A stretch of 64,000 bases of DNA from the NCBI GenBank assembly GCA_945897805.1, contig CAMDFX010000002.1, positions 62,001 through 126,000 on the forward strand, read 5' to 3'. This document shows, in pieces, positions 8,567-15,397 of the stretch; within the stretch, counting starts at the first letter, position 1, and each line of letters begins with the position of its first letter. The notes below the pieces were generated by a model, which saw nothing but the letters and a program-made list of their open reading frames with translations, had not been told where the DNA came from and made no database searches. This stretch comes from Chryseobacterium gleum. Its GTDB lineage: Bacteria > Bacteroidota > Bacteroidia > Flavobacteriales_D > Crocinitomicaceae. The position numbers were made by a program, and so were the translations under genes.

Positions 8567-9132
8567 AGAAAATATTAATCACTTATTTCGGCCCATTTAA
8601 AACGTTTAAAGAAAACCCGGCTGAACTTATTTCTGCTGAACTAAAGCTATTATTTAGGGAAAATCAACACATTGAATTCAAGCGTATCGAAGTCACCTAT
8701 GAATCGATAAATCATTTCTTAGATTCAGATCTATCTGGTTTTGACACAATCATTGAATTGGGTGTCGCAACAAAATCTGAAAAATTGCGGCTTGAGTTAT
8801 TTGGAACAAACTATATAAACGGAGTGGACAATAATAATCATTCCAAAATTGGAGAAATTGAAAATACAAATACATTTTCAATTGGTACGAAATTTCCATT
8901 AAGCACTATTGATCAAATAATTAATCTTTATCCTGATTCTGTATTAAAGTCTGAAAGCGCTGGAAAATACTTATGCAATTTCCTTTATTATAAATCAATC
9001 GTTAAATTCCCAGAAAAAGACATTCTATTTATTCACTTAGCTAACTTTTATGACCTTGCCGCTGCCCTTTCTGCAGAAATACAAGTGGAAATAGTTGCAG
9101 CGCTGATAAAATACAAATCAAAAAATACTTGA
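8563..9132 (+). CDS. Pyroglutamyl-peptidase I-like protein (peptidase C15)
   Basis: This 189-aa protein is slightly shorter than typical C15 enzymes (about 200-215 aa). It opens ILITYFGPFKTFKENPAEL, matching the family N-terminus (ILvTgFePF...NPS). All three catalytic residues can be placed: Glu78 in LRLELFGTNY, Cys138 in SAGKYLCNFLYY and His158 in LFIHLA. It is therefore probably active. C15 enzymes remove N-terminal pyroglutamate from peptides in the cytoplasm. The start is a TTG at 8563 inside the channel gene's stop (TTGA overlap), with no better ATG. The tight coupling to a K+ channel is unusual and suggests a joint role rather than general peptide recycling. Confidence 0.75.
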   Translation: MKKILITYFGPFKTFKENPAELISAELKLLFRENQHIEFKRIEVTYESINHFLDSDLSGFDTIIELGVATKSEKLRLELFGTNYINGVDNNNHSKIGEIENTNTFSIGTKFPLSTIDQIINLYPDSVLKSESAGKYLCNFLYYKSIVKFPEKDILFIHLANFYDLAAALSAEIQVEIVAALIKYKSKNT

Positions 9133-9135
9133 CCT

Positions 9136-9194
9136 AACTTAAACTAAATTATAATAGTTAAAAAATTTAAGTTTGATAAAAATTATAAACTTAA
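9136..9194 (+). promoter_or_regulatory. Repeated AACTTAAA motifs and -7 box ahead of the TerB/KAP cluster
   Basis: AACTTAAAC (9136-9144), TTTAAGTT (9166-9173) and AAACTTAA (9187-9194) are alternating inverted copies of one motif. The first is the exact reverse complement of GTTTAAGTT inside the direct repeat at 5742-5750, upstream of regulator A. TAAGTTTG at 9168-9175 fits the TAnnTTTG box and would start transcription near 9182, before the ATG at 9199. No clear -33 TTG is visible, so the promoter may need activation. Confidence 0.45.
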
Positions 9195-9198
9195 TATT

Positions 9199-9579
9199 AT
9201 GTCAGAAATTTCAATTAGCGGAAGAATGAAAGTAATTTCTTTTCAAAAAGACTTTTTAAAATCTTACCCATACCTTTATCCATCACTGCGATACCCGAAT
9301 GATAAAGTTGTAGATGAAGATTCAACAATTGCAAATGCAAAAAATGTTTCTTTAGGAGGAAAATACGTGCCAGCAGGTGATGCAGACATTTCTATGCGAG
9401 GAAACTTAACCGTTGGTGGTTTTGAAAAACGTTTTGAAGAAGCATTTTCTGTAACATGTCAAATTCACTTCAAGAAAAATGGTAAATGGGTAAAAACTGG
9501 TCCCAAATACGACGGAATGACATTGGCTTCAGCAAGCAAATTGTTGGAAGAAGAAGGATGTGAAATTATCAAATTATAA
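9199..9579 (+). CDS. Unknown 126-aa protein, first gene of the TerB/KAP cluster
   Basis: I do not recognise this protein. It is soluble, with no signal peptide or membrane segment, and appears beta-rich (ISISGRMKVISFQKDFLKSY, then a segment ending in GDADISMRGNLTVGGFEKRF). It ends in a short helix (SASKLLEEEG). Two nucleotides separate its stop from the ATG of the 49-aa basic peptide, so the two are co-translated. Position and spacing make it the promoter-proximal component of the TerB/KAP cluster. No catalytic motif is evident. Confidence 0.65.
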   Translation: MSEISISGRMKVISFQKDFLKSYPYLYPSLRYPNDKVVDEDSTIANAKNVSLGGKYVPAGDADISMRGNLTVGGFEKRFEEAFSVTCQIHFKKNGKWVKTGPKYDGMTLASASKLLEEEGCEIIKL

Positions 9580-9581
9580 TA

Positions 9582-9731
9582 ATGGCTGGGCGAAAAATTA
9601 AAGCTAAACGAAGAGCCGACGGTAGATTAGACCAGAGAACTCGCAAAGGTAAAGAAATTGCTCAACGTTTAGAGAAAGCACGTGCTGCGAGAAAAAAAAG
9701 CATTTGGAAGAGAATATTCTTCTTTTGGTAA
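9582..9731 (+). CDS. 49-aa highly basic peptide
   Basis: The ATG at 9582 lies 2 nt after the previous stop, and TAA ends the frame at 9731. The peptide is extremely rich in Arg and Lys (MAGRKIKAKRRADGR..., ARAARKKSIWKRIFFFW) and ends in an aromatic hydrophobic tail. It could bind nucleic acid or acidic membrane surfaces. It is too short for family recognition. The exact spacing between neighbours and the compatible codon use argue that it is real. The TerB-like gene starts 14 nt later. Confidence 0.6.
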   Translation: MAGRKIKAKRRADGRLDQRTRKGKEIAQRLEKARAARKKSIWKRIFFFW

Positions 9732-9745
9732 AATTTATATAGATT

Positions 9746-10525
9746 ATGAAAGAAAATATTAATGATTTAGCGAGCATCCTTGCAGTTTCGATTCTTGCAG
9801 ATGGTGAAATCGACAATCAGGAAACAAAATTAATTGAAGATTTAGAACATGATACTGAATTGCCAGGGCTTGCTGCTGCAATACAACAAGTGGTTTCAAT
9901 GGCACATCTTTTTTCAGATGATCAATTAACTGAATTACTTTTTAAGAGTGCTTCAAAATTTAAGGCAGAAGATAAACCAAAAGTTTTTGAAGCTGCAATA
10001 TCTACCATTTTAGCTGATGGGGTAATTACAGAAGATGAAATATCTAATGTCTTAACCATTGCGGAAGCTTTAGAAATCCCTGTTGAAAAAGCCATCGCTA
10101 GATTACTTTTTCAAGTGCAGGAAAAAGAGGGAGACTTGGTAGTTGATGTAGAAGATCTTTTGGTAGATTTTATAATTGTTGGTGGCAAAACTAGATATAC
10201 TAGTTGGAGTTCCTTCGAAAAAATGCTGGTTGATGCAAATTATCCATCCAATTTGATTGAAATTCTAGAAGCTGTTCAAAATTGGTCTGAAAGTACTTTT
10301 CAAGACAATGTTACATTTAACTACACCCCAAATTTCATGACTTTGGCTTGCACAAATCCCGTTTCAAGATCAAAAACATTTTGTTTTGTGAGAATGAAAC
10401 CTAATTGCATCCGTTTTGAATATATGGGAACTGTAGAAGATGTAAAATCTGTCGCTGATTTATCAGGAAACATTAAAAATGGGATCACAGAATATTTTAA
10501 TCAATTATCGATCAACAAAATTTGA
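9746..10525 (+). CDS. TerB-like protein with a C-terminal domain shared with the KAP NTPase
   Basis: This 259-aa protein is soluble. Residues ~5-125 look like the tellurite-resistance TerB fold, with two acidic motifs, SILADGEIDNQE (16-27) and TILADGVITEDE (87-98), that could bind metal. Residues ~150-259 form a separate domain with core NYTPNF (192-197), RSKTF (208-212) and an FVRMK...FEYMG strand pair. The same domain ends the KAP NTPase at 11736-13502. TerB domains occur in stress and conflict gene clusters and are thought to act at the inner membrane surface. The shared domain resembles the DUF5655 style only loosely. A microprotein gene follows 72 nt downstream. Confidence 0.7.
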   Translation: MKENINDLASILAVSILADGEIDNQETKLIEDLEHDTELPGLAAAIQQVVSMAHLFSDDQLTELLFKSASKFKAEDKPKVFEAAISTILADGVITEDEISNVLTIAEALEIPVEKAIARLLFQVQEKEGDLVVDVEDLLVDFIIVGGKTRYTSWSSFEKMLVDANYPSNLIEILEAVQNWSESTFQDNVTFNYTPNFMTLACTNPVSRSKTFCFVRMKPNCIRFEYMGTVEDVKSVADLSGNIKNGITEYFNQLSINKI

Positions 10526-10597
10526 TTTGTAATTTTTTTAAAGTTCTGAATTTCTGAAACTTGTAAATGTGTATTATTAATTTACAACGATTTTTTA

Positions 10598-10768
10598 ATG
10601 TTCGGTTTTAAAAACAAATTTGGCTTTTCCTTCTCTTGGAAACGGCTACTTGGAATATCCGGATTTAAAAGCAGCGTTGCTCAAAAAACGGGTATTCCAA
10701 CCACTCGTGGTGGGATGGAAAGAAAAATCGGCCGCACATTCATTAATTTTTTATTTGGTAAAAAATGA
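10598..10768 (+). CDS. 56-aa microprotein 1, paralogue of the one at 13502
   Basis: The ATG at 10598 opens a 56-codon frame whose stop overlaps the next gene (ATGA at 10765-10768). The product is basic: MFGFKNKFGFSF, then WKRLLGISGFKSSVAQKTGI, then PTTRGGMERKIG, and a hydrophobic tail. The protein at 13502-13675 matches it along its whole length, so selection on protein sequence is clear. Each microprotein directly follows a gene ending in the same C-terminal domain, so a partner or regulator of that domain is a reasonable inference. I do not recognise the family. Confidence 0.75.
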   Translation: MFGFKNKFGFSFSWKRLLGISGFKSSVAQKTGIPTTRGGMERKIGRTFINFLFGKK

Positions 10769-11079
10769 CGAATAGCTCCAATAATGGTACTTCAAAAACA
10801 TCACTGACTATGTTGATCGTTTATTTGATTTCCTCTATTTTAGGTGGATTGATTTTTAGTGGTCTTGCATTGCGCGCAAAAAATAATGGTGGCTCAGGAA
10901 TTGGATGGGCTATCCTATCACTAATTTTCATAGCCATTTTTGGTTATTTAGGATACGCGTACTATTACACTTCTAGTCCAACAAAAGATCCATTTTGGTA
11001 TTACCTCGGAATCACGACTTTAATTGCGAATAGTTTAGCTTTATTTATTGTCTTACTAGTAATTTTTAAACGTAAATAA
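10765..11079 (+). CDS. Small membrane protein, 104 aa
   Basis: The start overlaps the microprotein stop by four bases. There are three predicted transmembrane helices: about residues 14-37 (TMLIVYLISSILGGLIFSGL), 47-67 (IGWAILSLIFIAIFGYLGYA) and 78-101. No catalytic motif is visible and the N-terminal tail is polar (TNSSNNGTSK). The next gene starts inside its stop (TAATG). It is probably an inner-membrane subunit of the TerB/KAP cluster. Confidence 0.7.
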   Translation: MTNSSNNGTSKTSLTMLIVYLISSILGGLIFSGLALRAKNNGGSGIGWAILSLIFIAIFGYLGYAYYYTSSPTKDPFWYYLGITTLIANSLALFIVLLVIFKRK

Positions 11080-11468
11080 TGGGACTCGTACAAACATTGA
11101 TTGATGAAATAATACCGCTCCCAAAACACGCTGATTATGAAAGTGTTGGAAACAAACAAATGGTTTGTGTTTATCGCTTGGGCTATTCATTTTTAAATCT
11201 GATTTTCCAAACAATTGATTGTATTGTTATTCCATTTTTTGTATTTAGTTGCTTTAAAGGACAACTAGATTTTGGATGGCTAAACTGGATTATCATCATA
11301 GTAGGCGGACTATTTTCCATATTCAGCTTATCTCAATGTTTCTATTATTTCTTGATTCCCGCTGAAAAATACTTGAATCCATTGCATGGAAGAATTTTTG
11401 GAGAAACCGCTATTGGTGCTTTTATAGCAGCATTGTTTAAGGTCAAAATAATAACTTATGTAGAATGA
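11079..11468 (+). CDS. Small membrane protein, 129 aa
   Basis: The start shares one base with the upstream stop, and its own stop overlaps the following ATG (ATGA, 11465-11468). After a soluble N-terminus (residues 1-30) there are hydrophobic segments at about 35-57 and 67-92, and a third weaker one near 110-125. I recognise no family. Overlaps on both sides make co-translation with its neighbours very likely. Confidence 0.7.
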   Translation: MGLVQTLIDEIIPLPKHADYESVGNKQMVCVYRLGYSFLNLIFQTIDCIVIPFFVFSCFKGQLDFGWLNWIIIIVGGLFSIFSLSQCFYYFLIPAEKYLNPLHGRIFGETAIGAFIAALFKVKIITYVE

Positions 11469-11689
11469 CTGAACCAAAGAAAAAAGTCGAAAGAAAACCA
11501 ATATTTTCTTTATTCAGAAGGAAAATTGAGGACAAAAATTACGAACACGATGCAACATTAAACCGTGATTTAGATTCGTTTGGGTTTAAACTAATCAAAG
11601 CAGTGGGAGCTGTTGCAACGGTAGTTGGATTACTTATTGTAATTGCGTTTTGGATATGGGTCATTCGTTGGTTATATCAAGTTTGGTAA
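11465..11689 (+). CDS. Small single-pass membrane protein, 74 aa
   Basis: The basic cytosolic N-terminus (MTEPKKKVERKPIFSLFRRK) is followed by one strong transmembrane helix near residues 45-70 (AVATVVGLLIVIAFWIWVIR). The topology is probably N-in. It overlaps the previous gene by four bases and ends 46 nt before the KAP NTPase, which could use this protein as a membrane anchor. The family is unknown. Confidence 0.7.
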   Translation: MTEPKKKVERKPIFSLFRRKIEDKNYEHDATLNRDLDSFGFKLIKAVGAVATVVGLLIVIAFWIWVIRWLYQVW

Positions 11690-11735
11690 TAAAATCTATC
11701 TCAATTAAATTGACACGCTTTTCTAATTAAAAAAC

Positions 11736-13502
11736 ATGCAAAAAAATTCAAATATCATAGACAAACCTCGCAAAGAGGGCGCTGAAGATTTATTGGGCGT
11801 TGACAAATATACTGACGCATTAATTCAATTTATTGAAACGTGTCAAATGCCAACAACCCTGGCTATTCAGGGAGAATGGGGAAGTGGAAAAACCTCTTTA
11901 CTGAATCAAATTCGCCACCGATTGTGTGAATCAGATTTAAATACGCAAGAAGTAAATACAGAACGCCCATTTTATGGCATTTGGGTAAATACTTGGCAGT
12001 ATTCCTTGATGAAAAGCAAAGACGAAGCACTCATTGCGATTATTGGAGGATTAACCAATGAAATTCTTTCCATTCTTAAATCAAAACACGAATCGAAAGC
12101 AAAAGCAACCATCAATAAAGTAAAAGGCTTATTTTCTAAATTAGGAAAAGCGGGCGCAAAAGCTGCCGTCAGTACGATTGGTTTGGAAACAGATCTTGTA
12201 GATTCTCTTTTAGAACGGGAAGAAGGTGAAGTAAATTTACTTCAATTTAAAAGCGCTTTGCAAGATGCCATCAATGAATGCCTAGAAGAAGACCGTAAAC
12301 ATGGAAATAATAACAAAGGTTTTATTTTCTTCATAGATGATTTAGATCGAATTGATCCGCCGGTAGCTGTAGAAATTTTAGAACTCATTAAAAACATCTT
12401 CGAAGTTGACAATTGTTTATTTGTTTTAGCAATTGATTATGAGGTTGTCGTAAAAGGATTAATCCCAAAATTTGGACCTTTAACGGAAAAAAATGAACGC
12501 GAATTTCGTTCTTTCTTTGATAAAATTATTCAACTTCCTTTCTCAATGCCGGTTGCCAATTACGATGTGACCAAATTTTTAATTCATTCTTTGGAAGACA
12601 TTGGTTACATCGATAATCGCATTTTAGAAAATGACTTACTGAAAGAAAAATTGGCAGATTTAACTTTACTGTCCGTTGGCACAAATCCGCGTTCTCTCAA
12701 AAGGTTAATTAATACACTTTCCCTTTTAAATATTATTGGGAAAATGGATGAAAATGAAGAAAAGGAAATCCACGAATTACTCATTAATTTCGCATTAGTT
12801 TGTATTCAAATTGCGTATCCTAAAATATATGAATTACTGACTCAAGAGCCTTCATTTAGAGATTGGACGGAGCAAACCGCTAAAAAACTAAGACTTCCTG
12901 AATTGAATGAATCTCAATTAATTGTACTAAATAGCACAAATGAATTTGACGAAGAATGGGAAAAAGTGATGTTCAGAAAATGTCAGCAGGATCCATACAT
13001 GGCAAGCAGGGCTTTTCAAATTTCACAATTGTTGAATTACATCATTGAATTGGTGCCAGAAAAGATTAATTTTTCAGAGGAAATTTCACGAATTATTGGA
13101 TTTAGCGCCGTTACAAGTATCAATTTGGATCGAATTCCTAAAGTGGTTTCAAAAGGAGAAAAAGTTCGCTTTGAAGGTTTTGCTGCACTAGGTGAAATTC
13201 TAAAAGTGAACAAATTTAGTGATGCTTACATTGGTACTTTAAAAATCATTCATGATAAAATTGAAACTAGATTTAAAGATTTAATTCAAATCAATTATAC
13301 GCCAAATTTTATCACTTTTACTTGTAAACATCCAAAAGGTAGAAGCAAAACATTTTTATTTATCCGATTTAAGAAAAATTTGGTTCAATTTGAATTTTCA
13401 GGTCAAACGGCACAAATCATGGAGCCAACAAATTTCACAGACGATTTGATGAATAAATTAGTGGATGCATTCAATAACTTATCTGAAAATCAATTGAACT
13501 AA
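11736..13502 (+). CDS. KAP-type P-loop NTPase with the shared C-terminal domain
   Basis: This 588-aa protein carries Walker A GEWGSGKTS (46-54), the KAP-typical WVNTWQY (83-89), Walker B FIFFIDDLDRIDP (197-208) and LAIDYEVVVKG further on, with an SVGTNPRSLKRLIN region later. KAP NTPases (STAND-related, named for Kidins220/ARMS and PifA) usually carry membrane helices between Walker A and B. Here that stretch (~105-150) is only amphipathic, and separate small membrane proteins are encoded upstream. Residues ~490-588 repeat the TerB-like protein's C-terminal domain (NYTPNF at 520). PifA blocks phage T7, so an antiphage or conflict role is a fair inference. Its stop overlaps microprotein 2. Confidence 0.85.
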   Translation: MQKNSNIIDKPRKEGAEDLLGVDKYTDALIQFIETCQMPTTLAIQGEWGSGKTSLLNQIRHRLCESDLNTQEVNTERPFYGIWVNTWQYSLMKSKDEALIAIIGGLTNEILSILKSKHESKAKATINKVKGLFSKLGKAGAKAAVSTIGLETDLVDSLLEREEGEVNLLQFKSALQDAINECLEEDRKHGNNNKGFIFFIDDLDRIDPPVAVEILELIKNIFEVDNCLFVLAIDYEVVVKGLIPKFGPLTEKNEREFRSFFDKIIQLPFSMPVANYDVTKFLIHSLEDIGYIDNRILENDLLKEKLADLTLLSVGTNPRSLKRLINTLSLLNIIGKMDENEEKEIHELLINFALVCIQIAYPKIYELLTQEPSFRDWTEQTAKKLRLPELNESQLIVLNSTNEFDEEWEKVMFRKCQQDPYMASRAFQISQLLNYIIELVPEKINFSEEISRIIGFSAVTSINLDRIPKVVSKGEKVRFEGFAALGEILKVNKFSDAYIGTLKIIHDKIETRFKDLIQINYTPNFITFTCKHPKGRSKTFLFIRFKKNLVQFEFSGQTAQIMEPTNFTDDLMNKLVDAFNNLSENQLN

Positions 13503-13675
13503 TGTTTGGTTTTAACAAAAAATTGGGCGTTTCTTTTTCGATGAAAAGATTACTCGGAATTACTGGAATGAAAAGCAGTTTTGCCCAAAAAACAGGCGTT
13601 CCAACAACGAGAGGTGGATTGGAACGAAAAATTGGAGGACAAATATTAAAAGCCATTTTTGGCAAGAAAAAATAA
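13502..13675 (+). CDS. 57-aa microprotein 2, paralogue of the one at 10598
   Basis: The ATG shares a base with the KAP stop (TAATG). The product starts MFGFNKKLGVSFSMKRLLGI and contains AQKTGVPTTRGGLERKIGG, aligning with microprotein 1 without gaps. The conserved core is KRLLGI-G-KSS-AQKTG-PTTRGG-ERKIG; the tails differ but stay basic and hydrophobic. Direct coupling to the KAP gene supports a dedicated partner. It could be an inhibitor, an activator or a small effector, and the sequence does not decide. Confidence 0.75.
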   Translation: MFGFNKKLGVSFSMKRLLGITGMKSSFAQKTGVPTTRGGLERKIGGQILKAIFGKKK

Positions 13676-13714
13676 TTAATTTTAGTGTTTTGAAATTGAA
13701 AGATTCTATCTGAA

Positions 13715-14605
13715 ATGTACGCAATTCATCCGAAACAAAAACAAATCATTCAAGTACTTGAGGATGAATTTATTTGTCCTGAAAATGGATTGAAGCCAAT
13801 TTATAATCAAATTGAGCGGTATGCTGAAAATCAAAAATTCAATTCAATTCAAAATGGTATCGCTGAAAACTTAAAATCTCCGTTCTCACAAATTTACCAA
13901 GATTTTAGTGCTTCAATTACCACGATGGCCATTGATTTGCCAGTTTTTTTGTCTAACAATTCAAAAAACAAGAAAACCATCATGGTTTGTGCCATGGATT
14001 CGCTTCCTCCCCTGCCCACAAATCCATTTTGGGACAACCAACAAATTGATTTTAAAAAAGACATTGGTTTTTGGGCGCCATTTAGCGTGATTGATGATTG
14101 GAAAAGTCCAACTGGTTCGATGCGCACAAATATTCCGTTTTTTGAGACATTATTGGCTGAATACAATATTTACATAACAGATATTTACAAGCTGTTTTTC
14201 CGCGTTGAAAAAGAAAATGGCTTGGTCAATAGCAATAGTATCGGTTCATACACAAATTTGTGTGACCAAAAAGGAGTGCATATTCATGGCAAAATTTTAG
14301 CGCAGGAAATTGAAATTATTCAGCCAGAAGCGATTATTACACTTGGAAATGCATCAAGAAATACCTTGCTTCAAATCAATGCCAACATGGGTTTTGATGC
14401 GCAAAATCCTTTGGGTTGGAAAGACGATTTACAGGCCTATTTGTGGGCAGATAAAATCAAAATTATTGCTTCAACACACATTTCTGGAGCAGCCAATGGC
14501 GCTAAATCTGCCATTCTCAAAAACTCCCAATACGCTCATATTCAAGGAAAATACCAGAATGAGCGACTCGCAAAAATTATCCTTCAAAAATTAAATGATG
14601 AATAA
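13715..14605 (+). CDS. Uracil-DNA-glycosylase-superfamily-like protein
   Basis: This 296-aa soluble protein has an N-terminal ~75 residues that are helical and unassigned. The remainder follows the order of UDG-superfamily motifs: a strand TIMVCAMDSLPPLP (88-101) in place of the water-activating loop, then IYITDIYKLFF (152-162). After that come IIQPEAIITLGNASRNTLL (201-219) and IIASTHISGAANG near 245-258, the last resembling the DNA-intercalation HPS loop. Key catalytic residues cannot be fixed without alignment, so the assignment is moderate. It lies 39 nt after microprotein 2 and overlaps the next gene, so it probably belongs to the same transcript. UDG relatives also occur in phage-defence loci, which would suit this setting. 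Confidence 0.5.
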   Translation: MYAIHPKQKQIIQVLEDEFICPENGLKPIYNQIERYAENQKFNSIQNGIAENLKSPFSQIYQDFSASITTMAIDLPVFLSNNSKNKKTIMVCAMDSLPPLPTNPFWDNQQIDFKKDIGFWAPFSVIDDWKSPTGSMRTNIPFFETLLAEYNIYITDIYKLFFRVEKENGLVNSNSIGSYTNLCDQKGVHIHGKILAQEIEIIQPEAIITLGNASRNTLLQINANMGFDAQNPLGWKDDLQAYLWADKIKIIASTHISGAANGAKSAILKNSQYAHIQGKYQNERLAKIILQKLNDE

Positions 14606-15395
14606 ATTTATCTGTGGAATTTGGATTGTAATATTTCATTCTTTTTTGACTCAAAGTCAGGTGTTAAACATTGATCGAGTGACAGAAAATGATTCTATAT
14701 CCAAGAAATTTAGGGCGTACACCACCTTGAGTTTTTCAAACGAAAAGCAAAAGAAAGCATTGATAGATTTTACCAACAAAACAGAGTTCAACTATTTCTT
14801 ACCCAATAAGTATTTGGTGATTTTTTTGAGCCAGGTTGACATGGCTTTCAACGGCAAAACAATCAACGAAAACAATGGGTTTTTTCAGGCGAGATTTAGA
14901 GACAATGACTCGCGAAAAGTCAGTCCAGATGTTTTTACGCAATACCAATGGAACGGGATTCAAGGAATGGAATACCGTTTTTTAAATGGAATTAATGCGC
15001 GTTTTAAATTTTTGGAGAAGAAAAAATCTGATTTATATACAGGAATTGGTGTTTTTTACGAAGCGGAAAAATGGAATCCTAACTTGACTTCTTACGCTTT
15101 CAAAGGCACTGATCTAAATACAGTTTATCGAAACATGTTTCGACTCAATTGTTCTGCAAAATTTGCCATTAAATTGAGTAAAGCGATAGATTTTTCGGGT
15201 TCAACTTTCGTTCAATTTCCCCTCAATGCACATTTCGGTTCGCCCCGCTGGTTTTTCGACTCCAATCTAAACTTCAATGTCAGCAAATACTGGTCTTTCA
15301 TTCTTCATTACGACCATAATTTTGACGCGTTTCGCCCCTTACCGATTGATCAATATTATTATGCCATGACATTGGGAATTCAGTTGAAAGTTTGA
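14595..15395 (+). CDS. DUF481-like outer-membrane beta-barrel protein
   Basis: This 266-aa protein has a signal peptide (MNKFICGIWIVIFHSFLTQS) and then alternating amphipathic strands with aromatic girdles (FRAYTTLSFSNEKQKKA, FNYFLPNKYLVIFLSQVD). It ends in a strand with hydrophobic residues (YYYAMTLGIQLKV) as expected for a beta-barrel. The overall look fits DUF481-type salt-stress-induced outer-membrane proteins. The start lies inside the UDG-like gene, either at 14595 or at the ATG 3 nt on. It converges with regulator B, whose stop is 2 nt away. Confidence 0.65.
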   Translation: MMNKFICGIWIVIFHSFLTQSQVLNIDRVTENDSISKKFRAYTTLSFSNEKQKKALIDFTNKTEFNYFLPNKYLVIFLSQVDMAFNGKTINENNGFFQARFRDNDSRKVSPDVFTQYQWNGIQGMEYRFLNGINARFKFLEKKKSDLYTGIGVFYEAEKWNPNLTSYAFKGTDLNTVYRNMFRLNCSAKFAIKLSKAIDFSGSTFVQFPLNAHFGSPRWFFDSNLNFNVSKYWSFILHYDHNFDAFRPLPIDQYYYAMTLGIQLKV

Positions 15396-15397
15396 TT

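Noticed and set aside
13894-14594. Alternative frames of 60-94 codons inside the UDG-like gene
   Set aside because: They lie entirely within a longer frame that shows family motifs, and they lack their own leader or neighbour coupling.
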